Below, piece by piece: positions 37,193-45,146 of a stretch of 64,000 nucleotides of DNA. A program made the position numbers and the translations under genes. The stretch is from assembly GCA_028280345.1 (NCBI GenBank), contig JANQLY010000014.1, positions 1-64,000 of the forward strand, written 5' to 3'. Within the stretch, counting starts at the first letter, position 1; each line of letters opens with the position of its first letter. This stretch comes from Pseudomonadales bacterium (GTDB taxonomy: Bacteria; Pseudomonadota; Gammaproteobacteria; Pseudomonadales; UBA7239). A model generated the notes under the pieces. It was not told where the DNA came from, searched no databases, and worked only from the letters and a program-made list of their open reading frames with translations.

Positions 37193-37495
37193 ATGAAAGC
37201 AACCTTTTCCTTATTACTTGCTTTAATAGCTGTACTATTTCCTTCTTTTGCATTTGCCAATGAATGTGCGTGCTGTTGCATTTCCGCCAAGGAGTTGCTG
37301 ATTTACGGCTGCAGCATTGGCGGTATCAGCGTTGCTGGCTGCTGGTATTTTTGCCGTCGTTACTGTCTGCGCATCAAATGTGACTGCGAATGCAACTGTG
37401 ATATCTCTGCCGAAGTCACCGATATCAAAGACACGCTGAGCGCAGAACTACAAAAAGTCATTGATGAAATTCAGTTACAAAACAAGGAAATTTAA
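37193..37495 (+). CDS. Small cysteine-rich exported protein
   Basis: A 100-residue protein from ATG 37193, which has AGGGAGAG about ten bases upstream; an in-frame ATG at 37172 is less well placed. A signal peptide (MKATFSLLLALIAVLFPSFAFA) precedes a mature part with 12 cysteines in about 50 residues: NECACCC, YGCSIGG, AGCWYFCRRYC and KCDCECNCD. A hydrophobic segment near residues 38-52 may be a membrane helix. The last 30 residues are a charged helix without Cys. The dense Cys pattern suggests metal binding or disulfide knotting. It is convergent with the bufferin operon across a shared terminator. Not a recognised family. Confidence 0.65.
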   Translation: MKATFSLLLALIAVLFPSFAFANECACCCISAKELLIYGCSIGGISVAGCWYFCRRYCLRIKCDCECNCDISAEVTDIKDTLSAELQKVIDEIQLQNKEI

Positions 37496-37510
37496 CACGT
37501 ATTTCTATTT

Positions 37511-37543
37511 ATAAAAAAACGCCCTTAACGGGCGTTTTTTTAT
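37511..37543. terminator. Bidirectional terminator shared with the bufferin operon
   Basis: AAAAAAACGCCC-TTAA-GGGCGTTTTTTT is symmetric, so it can stop both the Cys-rich gene on the plus strand and the bufferin operon on the minus strand. Confidence 0.9.
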
Positions 37544-37559
37544 TTTTGCTGCCACAGCA

Positions 37560-38033
37560 CTACCTCACAGAACTCATGTAGATATGATCGATAGAAAGTC
37601 GACCTGCGCCATGCTTGATCAGATAGAGCAAACCTACAGCCCACAGCAGATGTACTGGCCATGAGCCCGGATAAACAAAGAATTGAATAACTGCTGTCAT
37701 GCCCAACAAACCCACGGCACTTACACGCGTAAACAAACCAAACACGATAGCCAATGATAAAAAGAACTCTGCAAACGTTGCCATGTAGGCGGCAACATTC
37801 GCAGGCAATAACGGCACACCATATTCATATTCAAACAGGAAAAAAGTTGATTGCGTGACATTAAAAAACTGCCAGGATTGATCGAGAAAACTCCAGCCTG
37901 TAATTTTGGTTTGCGCTGACTGCCAGAATACCGTCGCAATTGCGAATCTTGCTGTCAACGCCACCAGATCCTCAGGGATTTTTTCACTGTACTCGGTTAC
38001 CGTACCCGAAAGTTTAGTTAGCAGTTGTTTCAT
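37560..38033 (-). CDS. bufD: DoxX-family membrane protein of the bufferin operon
   Basis: A 157-residue DoxX/TQO-small-subunit-like membrane protein with about four helices. Family features are FAIATVFWQSAQTKI near residue 31, LLPANVAAYMATFAEFFLSLAIVFGL and a final HLLWAVGLLYLIKHGAGRLSID. The ATG at 38033 has GGAGAGGG upstream, and the bufC stop lies 18 bases ahead, so it is the last gene of the operon. DoxX-like proteins are frequent in bufferin operons, where their exact role (redox partner or membrane anchor) is not settled. It ends at a shared bidirectional terminator. Confidence 0.85.
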   Translation of the reverse strand: MKQLLTKLSGTVTEYSEKIPEDLVALTARFAIATVFWQSAQTKITGWSFLDQSWQFFNVTQSTFFLFEYEYGVPLLPANVAAYMATFAEFFLSLAIVFGLFTRVSAVGLLGMTAVIQFFVYPGSWPVHLLWAVGLLYLIKHGAGRLSIDHIYMSSVR

Positions 38034-38051
38034 AAGCCCTCTCCTGAAAAA

Positions 38052-38840
38052 TTAACTCGCAACACTATAAGTTGAAAAAATTGGCAAACCCAGTAACCAG
38101 GCAAGCATTTCTGACAAGGCCTGATCAGTACAATTGTAACGCTCGGCAATTTTCATCATTGCCTGACTCAATGTTGCACTATCAAACAATTGCTCAAGAA
38201 AGTCGTAACACTCCGGCGCCAAGCTAATCACTTCAACAGCAAATTCGCGGCGACAAATCAATACATGGTCATGTTGAGTCTGAGTCAGATCAATGGGCTG
38301 CGGCTCCGCTTTAAGATTTTCCTGCCAAATGGCCACCACAGGCCAATGCGACCGCATTAGATACACAGCAGGCAATGCCTGAAACACCAGATTATCAAGA
38401 TCATCTGCCTGTACTTGCGTCAAAGCCTGTACATCAAGCTGATTTTCATCTGCCGCGTAGTAACTGCATTGCTGTAACCACTCCAGTTGCGCAACATCTG
38501 GCAAGTAATCCAGGTTATCAATGGCCTGTTGCTGCAATATATCTGCTATAAATTCGGGAAACATCTCACCGTAATGCGCAACAACGGCTGTTTGCGGTGG
38601 ATGTGTGCGAACACAGGCGCGGGCCAGTTGCTGAAAAAAATCATCACCTACCAAACGTTTGACCGTCGGATAAATGTCTGCCAACACCTCCGTCAGGGAG
38701 TTCATTACATTGTTGCGATAAATCGATAAGCGCTGTGCAGCCTGCTGATCGGATATCTCATTAATCTGCGCTAGAAATGCCTGATCCGTTTCAGGAGCAA
38801 GTAAATTATTTTTAAACTGTTGCTGAAATTGCTCAAGCAT
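38052..38840 (-). CDS. bufC: Bufferin maturation partner BufC (DUF2063)
   Basis: A 262-residue protein from ATG 38840; a start at 38912 lies inside bufB. The N-terminal domain matches DUF2063 (QAAQRLSIYRNNVMNSLTEVLADIYPTVKRLVGDDFF), and a second domain follows from about residue 150. In characterised systems such proteins bind the precursor peptide and hand it to the DUF692 oxidase. The start overlaps the end of bufB by eight bases, indicating coupled translation. It is soluble, with no signal peptide, as expected for a cytoplasmic maturation partner. Confidence 0.9.
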   Translation of the reverse strand: MLEQFQQQFKNNLLAPETDQAFLAQINEISDQQAAQRLSIYRNNVMNSLTEVLADIYPTVKRLVGDDFFQQLARACVRTHPPQTAVVAHYGEMFPEFIADILQQQAIDNLDYLPDVAQLEWLQQCSYYAADENQLDVQALTQVQADDLDNLVFQALPAVYLMRSHWPVVAIWQENLKAEPQPIDLTQTQHDHVLICRREFAVEVISLAPECYDFLEQLFDSATLSQAMMKIAERYNCTDQALSEMLAWLLGLPIFSTYSVAS

Positions 38841-39735
38841 AAGCGCGCCCTGTCGATGCTTGTGTATCGAGCGGCGCTGGCACCAGCAGGCACTCAGCCC
38901 TGTCCACCTCAATCATTAATTCTGGCAAAGCAGGAATATTATTGTCCCGCTCGATCAGAGTTGGTACCGGGCCGATTTTTTCCAGTGTTCGGGCATACAA
39001 ATCCCACACTGCCTCACACACTTCCGAACCGTGATCATCAATACGAATATCAAACTCATCAAACGTTTTCAGTGTGTGTCCGGCAAGATGAATCTCCCCG
39101 ACATACTCTGCCGGAATCGCGTTGAGATATTCATCCGGGGTAAATGCCTGTTCCGATTCGGTGAGATTACTTGCGCTCACATAAATATTGTTCACATCCA
39201 GTAGCATACGCGCACCGGCACGCTTGACCACTTCGATAAAAAATTCATACTCCGTATAGTCAGACTCTGCAACACTCAAATAGCTCGATGGATTTTCTAT
39301 AAGTATCTGACGTTGCAGCAGGTTCTGGGTTTTATCAATATTATCAACGAAGACCTGAATCGCCCGCTCGTTAAACGGTGTCGGTAACAAGTCATTAAGT
39401 GAAATACCCTCACTGCGATTCCAGGTTAAATGCTCTGACACCAGACCGGGCTCATAGCGCTCAATAAGGCTTTTCAAGCGTTGCAGATGCGTGTCACAGA
39501 CACCTTCCACCGAGCCGAGAGAAAGGCCAACGCCGTGCATGGACAAGGGGTAGTTCGCGCGAATGCGCGACAGGTAGTGATGGGCGGCACCACCATCAAC
39601 CATATAATTTTCGGGGTGAATTTCAAACCAGCCGATATCTGGCTGCTGCTCAAGAATAGCTTCGAAATGTTGGGGCTTAAGCCCAAGCCCGGCTCGTGCC
39701 GGGATGGGCTCTATAACATCCTGTTTCACGGACAT
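38833..39735 (-). CDS. bufB: Bufferin-modifying multinuclear non-heme iron oxidase BufB (DUF692)
   Basis: A 300-residue TIM-barrel enzyme of the DUF692/MNIO family. Likely iron ligands and active-site residues are visible: MHGVG (His67), SEHLTW (Glu101, His102), IENPS (Glu147, Asn148), LDVNN (Asp180, Asn182), HLAGH (His216, His220), DDHG (Asp233, His235) and IERD (Glu262). Family members oxidise Cys residues of precursor peptides; in bufferins, central cysteines become thiooxazole-type heterocycles. It lies 20 bases downstream of the precursor gene, with GAGGA before ATG 39735, and overlaps bufC by eight bases. Confidence 0.93.
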   Translation of the reverse strand: MSVKQDVIEPIPARAGLGLKPQHFEAILEQQPDIGWFEIHPENYMVDGGAAHHYLSRIRANYPLSMHGVGLSLGSVEGVCDTHLQRLKSLIERYEPGLVSEHLTWNRSEGISLNDLLPTPFNERAIQVFVDNIDKTQNLLQRQILIENPSSYLSVAESDYTEYEFFIEVVKRAGARMLLDVNNIYVSASNLTESEQAFTPDEYLNAIPAEYVGEIHLAGHTLKTFDEFDIRIDDHGSEVCEAVWDLYARTLEKIGPVPTLIERDNNIPALPELMIEVDRAECLLVPAPLDTQASTGRAYA

Positions 39736-39755
39736 GTCAAATCCTCTGACAATAT

Positions 39756-40013
39756 TTATTTCGGTGAGGTGCTACCACCTGTCAGCTTGTCACAAGTACC
39801 TGCCGGCACATAAATCCATGCATCGCCCTGATCATCCTGAGTCGAAGAACCGGCACAGCTCGTAGTAGAGGTTGCACAGTCATTTTTGCCCGCTTTAACA
39901 ACACCGTAACATTTTTCCATATCCCCTTTGCCTGCAAAAGCGGATTGAGAAGAGACGGCAGCCATCGTAATTGCAGCCGCAGCCGCAGTATTTAAAAGTA
40001 CTTTCTTGTTCAT
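39756..40013 (-). CDS. bufA1: Bufferin precursor peptide BufA (DUF2282)
   Basis: An 85-residue precursor with a signal peptide cleaved after about Ala27 (SSQSAFA). The mature part has exactly four cysteines (35, 46, 53 and 74) in the family pattern [19 protein letters not shown] and GTCDKL. DUF2282 peptides of this type are ribosomally made, modified post-translationally at the two central cysteines, exported to the periplasm and used to bind copper, giving protection from metal stress. It is first in the bufABCD operon. ATG 40013 has GGGA about seven bases upstream. The metal bound here is an inference from the family. Confidence 0.93.
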   Translation of the reverse strand: MNKKVLLNTAAAAAITMAAVSSQSAFAGKGDMEKCYGVVKAGKNDCATSTTSCAGSSTQDDQGDAWIYVPAGTCDKLTGGSTSPK

Positions 40014-40074
40014 AATGTGTTCCCAAGAGTTAATAAGTTAGTAACGTCAGCACAACACAACAACTGACTCTGCT

Positions 40075-40101
40075 TTAGTCCGGTGCCTGTGATGGAAGTT
40101 C
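40075..40101 (-). promoter_or_regulatory. Candidate ECF-sigma promoter of the bufferin operon
   Basis: On the minus strand GAACTT (40101-40096) and ACTAA (40079-40075) are separated by 16 bases, close to the GAACTT-N16-TCTGA pattern of RpoE/AlgU-type sigma factors. The -35 lies inside a perfect palindrome ATGGAAGTTCCAT (40092-40104). The leader would be about 55 bases. Bufferin operons in other bacteria are often under ECF sigma control, which agrees. Confidence 0.5.
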
Positions 40102-40171
40102 CATGGAAAATCACTTTAAACCGAGTCTATTTGCTAATATGCCCCTTGCACAATAAAAGTGACCAAATAAT

Positions 40172-40993
40172 ATGCAATTAAGTGATAAAAACATCCTGCT
40201 GACCGGTGCCAGTGGCGGTATTGGTCAGGCTCTTGCCAGCGCCTTAAGCCAACAGGGTGCACGCCTTATCCTGGTGGCGCGCAACCGGGATAAGCTTGAA
40301 ACGGTACTCGCTGCACTCTCCTCACCGCGCGCTGGCTCTCATTGCATTTACCCCTGCGATCTTGGCAATCGCGATGAGCTTGGGCAGTTGATTACATTCT
40401 GCCAACAACAGGCCAATGATCAATCCAAAGGCATCGACATTCTGATTAACAATGCAGCACAAAGCTGGTTTTCCCACCTTGAAGACTGCCCGACAAGCCA
40501 GATCGAAGCCATTATTAGCACCAATCTGAGTGCTCCGATTCAGTTGATCCAGGGTTTGCTACCACAGCTCAAGGCGCGCCCTGAAGCCGCCATCCTCAAT
40601 ATCGGCTCCACACTCGCGAGCGTGGCCTACCCGGGTTACAGCGTCTATTGTGGCAGCAAGTTCGGACTGCGTGGTTTTACCGAAGCCCTGCGCCGCGAGC
40701 TTTCAGATACTGCCGTGAAGGTACTTTATGCTGCTCCGCGAGCAACGGATACAGATATTCTCAGTCAGCGGGAGCGGGACTTTAATGCAGCACTCGGCAA
40801 CCAGATCGATGAGCCTCAGCAGGTTGCCACTTCCATCTGTGCCCAACTACAATCCGGGCAAGACATCAATATTATCGGGGGAACGGAACGCTTTGCGAGC
40901 CGCTTCAACAGCCTGTTGCCCGGAGTCGTGGACAAGGCTATCCGCAAACAACTCACGCGCATCAAACCTTTTCTAAAGGTTGAGCAGGTATAA
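40172..40993 (+). CDS. Short-chain dehydrogenase/reductase (SDR)
   Basis: A 273-residue classical SDR with cofactor motif TGASGGIGQA (residues 11-20), DILINNAAQSW, the catalytic Ser in LNIGSTLAS and the YCGSK pair (Tyr159, Lys163). It resembles DltE/SadH-type reductases of unknown substrate. It is divergent from bufA, sharing a 158-base intergenic region, and is followed by a lipoprotein gene 33 bases on. ATG 40172 lacks a strong ribosome binding site. A link to the bufferin system is not supported beyond position. Confidence 0.9.
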   Translation: MQLSDKNILLTGASGGIGQALASALSQQGARLILVARNRDKLETVLAALSSPRAGSHCIYPCDLGNRDELGQLITFCQQQANDQSKGIDILINNAAQSWFSHLEDCPTSQIEAIISTNLSAPIQLIQGLLPQLKARPEAAILNIGSTLASVAYPGYSVYCGSKFGLRGFTEALRRELSDTAVKVLYAAPRATDTDILSQRERDFNAALGNQIDEPQQVATSICAQLQSGQDINIIGGTERFASRFNSLLPGVVDKAIRKQLTRIKPFLKVEQV

Positions 40994-41026
40994 TGCCTGG
41001 CCAATAAACTTCCCGCTTTGCTATCC

Positions 41027-42163
41027 ATGAGAAAAACACTTGTTCGACTTTCCCTGACAACAGCGCTATTGGTACTGGTCAGTGCCTGTGGCTCTGATCT
41101 TGCGCCGATCACAGATTGCCAAGCCACTGGTGATATCACCCCCATTTGCCTGTTCACCAACCCCGAAGATATTGAGGCACTGCCTGACGGGAAATCCCTG
41201 CTGATTAGCCAGATGGGTAGTATGGAAGGCGGCGAACCAGGCAACCTGGTATTGTTTGACACCACAAATAATCAGGTAAGTACCCTTTTCCCACTATCAG
41301 AAACCACCAACAGCAATAGCAATATACAGTGGGGAGCCAGCGACTGTCCGGGCAAACCGGGTACAGAGTTCTCACCCCACGGCACATCACTACGTCAACG
41401 CCACGATGGGCGTTGGCAACTTGCGGTAGTTAACCATGGTGAACGGGAAACCGTTGAATTATTTGAGCTACTCAATGCAAATGGCCAATACCATTTGCAT
41501 TGGCGCGGCTGTGTTGAGCCGGAGTCCGGTATCTTTATGAATGATGTCGCGATTCTCAGGGATGGCGGCTTTATCGCCAGTCATATGTTTGATAAGCATG
41601 CGGGAACACTGTTTGGACTGAACCGCGATATGTGGAAAGCCCTGCTCGGTTCCGATACCGGCTACGTGTTTGAATGGCAACCTGAAGGCAATGATAACCC
41701 TGGCTATCGCATTATTGAAGGTAGCCGTGGACCCTTTATTAACGGCATTGAGATCAGTGCTGACGACAGTACAGTCTACGCCAATGTTTATCTTGGCGAC
41801 GAGGTACGCAAGATTGATCGCTTGAGCGGCAAGGTACTCGGCAGTGCAGCCATTTCACAGAGTGACAACCTCGCATGGAGTGAAGGCGGCGCACTACTCG
41901 CCGCGTCCCATACCGGGGACCAACTCGACCAGCAGGCCTGCATGAAACAACACGGTACTACCTGCGCATTTGAGTTTACAATCTTTCGCATTGATACCGA
42001 TACTATGAACGCGGAAGCGGTATTTCGCCACGAAGGAGCACCGATGGGTGCAGCGACGGTTGCGCGCCATCTCGGCGACTATTTATATATGGGCTCATTT
42101 ACCGGTGATCGTATTATCAAAGTACCCTACAGCGAAGCGCCTGAGACGAACAAGAACAAATAG
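41027..42163 (+). CDS. Lipoprotein with SMP-30-like beta-propeller
   Basis: A 378-residue predicted lipoprotein from ATG 41027, with lipobox LVSAC and lipidated Cys21; starting three residues earlier at 41018 is also possible. The mature part is built of repeated beta blades (DIEALPDGKSLLISQMG, NDVAILRDGGFIASHMF, FINGIEISADDSTVYANVY) as in SMP-30/gluconolactonase and strictosidine-synthase-like propellers. Catalysis is not assured, since the metal ligands cannot be confirmed by eye. It is two bases upstream of the glycerate-kinase-like gene, so the pair is probably one operon with the SDR. Confidence 0.8.
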   Translation: MRKTLVRLSLTTALLVLVSACGSDLAPITDCQATGDITPICLFTNPEDIEALPDGKSLLISQMGSMEGGEPGNLVLFDTTNNQVSTLFPLSETTNSNSNIQWGASDCPGKPGTEFSPHGTSLRQRHDGRWQLAVVNHGERETVELFELLNANGQYHLHWRGCVEPESGIFMNDVAILRDGGFIASHMFDKHAGTLFGLNRDMWKALLGSDTGYVFEWQPEGNDNPGYRIIEGSRGPFINGIEISADDSTVYANVYLGDEVRKIDRLSGKVLGSAAISQSDNLAWSEGGALLAASHTGDQLDQQACMKQHGTTCAFEFTIFRIDTDTMNAEAVFRHEGAPMGAATVARHLGDYLYMGSFTGDRIIKVPYSEAPETNKNK

Positions 42164-42165
42164 TT

Positions 42166-43032
42166 ATGGATGCAATAAATACCTTCCTTACCGAGCAACA
42201 ACTGCCCGCCAGTTACGCCGATGAAATCGAGCAATATTTCAAACCGCTCGCCCGTTGGCTTTGTAACCAAAAGCAAACCGACAAAACACTGATTGTCGGC
42301 ATTAATGGCGCCCAGGGAACTGGCAAGTCCACCCTGAGTGCCGTGCTGGAATTATTGTTGCCGCAGTATCGCTGCATTACGCTCTCCATGGACGATCTTT
42401 ATTACACCCGCGCTGAACGCGAGCAACTTGCTGCAACAGTTCATCCGCTGCTACAAACTCGCGGTGTACCCGGCACCCACGATGTTGAACTTGGCATCAC
42501 CACGCTGCGCACATTACAAGCGAATACTGACAGTGCAGTGGTGCGCTTTGATAAATCGAAAGACGATCGCAGTAGCTCTGAGCACTGGCCCGTATTCGCA
42601 GGTGTTGCAGACTTTATTTTTTTTGAAGGCTGGTGCGTGGCAAGCACGGCGCAGGATAACGATACACTATCGCGACCTGTTAATGATCTGGAGCGCGATG
42701 AGGATAGTGATGGCATCTGGCGGCACTATGTTAACAAGCAACTTGCCGATCACTACCCGGCTCTATTTAGCCTGATTGACACGCTGATTTTTCTCAAGGC
42801 ACCAGATTTCGACTGTGTCTTTAACTGGCGTCTGGAACAGGAGCAAAAACTTGCAGCGCGTACCCGGGATACAGCAAACCGTCTAATGGATGAAACGGCA
42901 ATTGCGCGCTTTATTCAGCACTATGAAAGAATTACACGACGTAATTTACAGACGCTTGGCAATCAGGCAGATGCAGTGCTAACTCTGAACCGCGAGCATC
43001 GGGTTACAGGGCTGACGTTTAAAGCCGACTAA
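42166..43032 (+). CDS. D-glycerate 3-kinase-like P-loop kinase
   Basis: A 288-residue P-loop kinase of the phosphoribulokinase/uridine-kinase class. The Walker A motif is GINGAQGTGKST (about 45-56), followed by SMDDLYYTRAER, the Asp-rich segment typical of glycerate kinases of the plant GLYK/yeast YGR205w type, and GVPGTHDVELG. FFEGWCVA corresponds to the Walker B strand end. The likely reaction is ATP-dependent phosphorylation of D-glycerate to 3-phosphoglycerate. It starts two bases after the lipoprotein stop. Substrate assignment depends on family resemblance only. Confidence 0.86.
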   Translation: MDAINTFLTEQQLPASYADEIEQYFKPLARWLCNQKQTDKTLIVGINGAQGTGKSTLSAVLELLLPQYRCITLSMDDLYYTRAEREQLAATVHPLLQTRGVPGTHDVELGITTLRTLQANTDSAVVRFDKSKDDRSSSEHWPVFAGVADFIFFEGWCVASTAQDNDTLSRPVNDLERDEDSDGIWRHYVNKQLADHYPALFSLIDTLIFLKAPDFDCVFNWRLEQEQKLAARTRDTANRLMDETAIARFIQHYERITRRNLQTLGNQADAVLTLNREHRVTGLTFKAD

Positions 43033-43053
43033 CATCTTAAAGTTGTCACGCAC

Positions 43054-44958
43054 TTATGATGCTTTTCTTGGCGTATAGGTAAGCGCTCGGCCCAATGTTT
43101 TTTTACCGAGGTTCTCGCCATAGCGCGACCCCTGTTCCCAAGCGACTTCACCATTGATATACACCGATTCAACGACACCATCGGAACGATTCACCATACA
43201 TTTGGCATCATAGTGATCCACGTAAATAAAATCACGATTATCATTGGTATCGTAGCTGCTCAATGCCTCCGGATTAATTAATACAAGATCTGCCTGTGCA
43301 CCGGTTTCGATAGAACCCGCATCCACTCCGAAAAAGTCCGCAGGATCGCGAGTCAAACGTTTTACTGCTATCGCCACTTTTTGCAAACTTTCCTGTTGGG
43401 CAATTTTCAGTGTTACCAGATTGCCATCGTAAAACGCCATATTGGTAATATGCGCCCCACTGTCGTTAAACCCGGGCAGGGTATTCTCATCAAACAACAG
43501 GGTCTTGACCACATCAGGGCGATTGTTGGCAAGATCAAGCCACCAGCGAAACTCAAGATCGTATTCGCGCAAACAGTGCAAAAAGAAGTCCACCAGGTTG
43601 TTACAGTAAGCCGGCACTTTGCCAAACGCTGCAGCTTCTTCTTCATTTTTCGCACCTTCAGCGCCGCGGGTTTGCTGATAAATATTCAAACGCGCAAGCA
43701 CATCGGCCATGGTATCGCCATTCCAGCTTGTTACTGGCGTACTTTCAAGCTTCATCTCTTCGGCAATCAAGCGAAACGTTGGCGGACGGCCCGCAAGCAA
43801 TTTTTTCAAACCGGTTTTCGGCGTTACCCGATCCATATCTTCACGAAAACGCGCAATCCAGGACGGATCATTGAGCAGCTTTAAACGCCCTTCCCTATCC
43901 TCGATTTCACAGGCAAGCAAGTCACGGGTAGATGGCAGCTCTTCAAAGATTGGTGACTCAACACCATTGGTCCAGATGCGGAAGTTAGTAGCAAGCGCCT
44001 GAAAATGAAATTTGCCCTGCATCAGGCGTGAATTAAGAAAACGCGCCAGGCCGAGCATCGCCTTATAAACTTTTGGCACTGGGTTAAAATCAATCGCCAC
44101 GAGCGCAGAAACCCGCAGCGGTTTTTTGTATAAACGCCCGCTTGTCCAGAACAAGCGTTTAATCGAGTTCATTGTGTCGTCGTTGTCCGGTGTTGTTTGC
44201 ATCACACGGTCGCGCTCGCGCAGAATTTCCATTAGCGGAAAAATCTCCTCGCGATTAGCCACCTGGGTCGGGATGCGCTTATCCTTGTTCGGGTCTATCG
44301 CCAGGTAGTGAAACGCAAGACTGTCGAGAGAGAGTCCGAGATAGCCCTGATCCATGGCATCGCGCAACAGTTGTTTCATCTGCTCTAGCTCCGCCGGTGT
44401 TGCATCGCGAGTCGCCGCCGCTTGCATACCCATCACTTCGGTGCGCAGCATGGAGTGTGGAATCAACGGCACCACATTGGGCCCGAGGGGAATCTGTTTA
44501 AAGTGCTCGAGGTAATCTGCGGTATTGTCCCAGGTAATTTTTTCAACACATTTCGCCAGCACACTCTTCGGCATGCTCTCGACCCTGGCAAAACAATCAA
44601 TGATCGGGTCATCACTGTCGCGGCGCTGCGAACCAAACGCGGTACCGAGGGAACAGTTGCCGACCACCACGGTGGTGGTACCGTGGCGTACTGACTCGCC
44701 AAGACCCGGGTTCACTTCTACCTCGAGATCAAGATGGGTATGAATATCGAGCATACCTGGCATTAGCCACTGTCCACTGGCATCGACAACGTTATCAGCC
44801 TGCTGCTCTGGCAATGTCTGGTCAACCGCCGCAATCCGGCCATCAGTGATCGCCACATCACGATAACGCGGGTAGGTACCCGTACCATCAAACAGCAAGG
44901 CATTTTTGATCAGGGTATCCCAGTGCCGTGACTGCGCGCTTTCTGTCGTTGCTACCAT
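43054..44958 (-). CDS. N-acyl-D-amino-acid deacylase family amidohydrolase
   Basis: A 634-residue amidohydrolase-3 family enzyme. The metal-binding DIHTH (Asp71, His73, His75) follows the entry strand WLMPGMLD, and VVVGNCSLGTAFG marks the Cys-bearing loop that D-aminoacylases use as a metal ligand. The C-terminal FNDSGAHITNMAFYDG contains the catalytic Asp, and the closing ETGAQADLVLINPEAL strand completes the small beta domain. The family hydrolyses N-acyl-D-amino acids and related dihydropyrimidine-type amides. At 634 residues it is longer than D-aminoacylase, with an insert near 200-420. It is divergent from the first sulfatase. Confidence 0.87.
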   Translation of the reverse strand: MVATTESAQSRHWDTLIKNALLFDGTGTYPRYRDVAITDGRIAAVDQTLPEQQADNVVDASGQWLMPGMLDIHTHLDLEVEVNPGLGESVRHGTTTVVVGNCSLGTAFGSQRRDSDDPIIDCFARVESMPKSVLAKCVEKITWDNTADYLEHFKQIPLGPNVVPLIPHSMLRTEVMGMQAAATRDATPAELEQMKQLLRDAMDQGYLGLSLDSLAFHYLAIDPNKDKRIPTQVANREEIFPLMEILRERDRVMQTTPDNDDTMNSIKRLFWTSGRLYKKPLRVSALVAIDFNPVPKVYKAMLGLARFLNSRLMQGKFHFQALATNFRIWTNGVESPIFEELPSTRDLLACEIEDREGRLKLLNDPSWIARFREDMDRVTPKTGLKKLLAGRPPTFRLIAEEMKLESTPVTSWNGDTMADVLARLNIYQQTRGAEGAKNEEEAAAFGKVPAYCNNLVDFFLHCLREYDLEFRWWLDLANNRPDVVKTLLFDENTLPGFNDSGAHITNMAFYDGNLVTLKIAQQESLQKVAIAVKRLTRDPADFFGVDAGSIETGAQADLVLINPEALSSYDTNDNRDFIYVDHYDAKCMVNRSDGVVESVYINGEVAWEQGSRYGENLGKKTLGRALTYTPRKAS

Positions 44959-45103
44959 CGTTCTACCACCTTCCCGTCTATTTTTATAACCTGACTATAT
45001 ACCTGCACCTGATTACCTGTATGCGGGCTGTGCCCCAACCGCGCCAAATTTATACCCGACAGGTTCAACAGGCTATTGTGCTCTGTCAACAAAGCAGTTA
45101 TTT

Positions 45104-45119
45104 TAAGACGCCTGTCATA
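45104..45119. promoter_or_regulatory. Weak third copy of the palindromic operator motif
   Basis: TAAGACGCCTGTCATA matches CAAGACAACTGTCTTG at 11 of 16 positions, keeping the AAGAC and TGTC half-sites at the same spacing. It lies 27 bases before the preferred sulfatase start. Confidence 0.3.
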
Positions 45120-45146
45120 AAAAAACACCTTACTCGCGGAAAATAC

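Noticed and set aside
38840..38912. Longer bufC start at 38912
   Set aside because: It lies inside bufB; ATG 38840 gives the expected DUF2063 start and an eight-base coupled overlap.
44928..45146. Longer sulfatase start at 44928
   Set aside because: It would overlap the divergent deacylase gene and place 73 unrelated residues before a good signal peptide at 45147.
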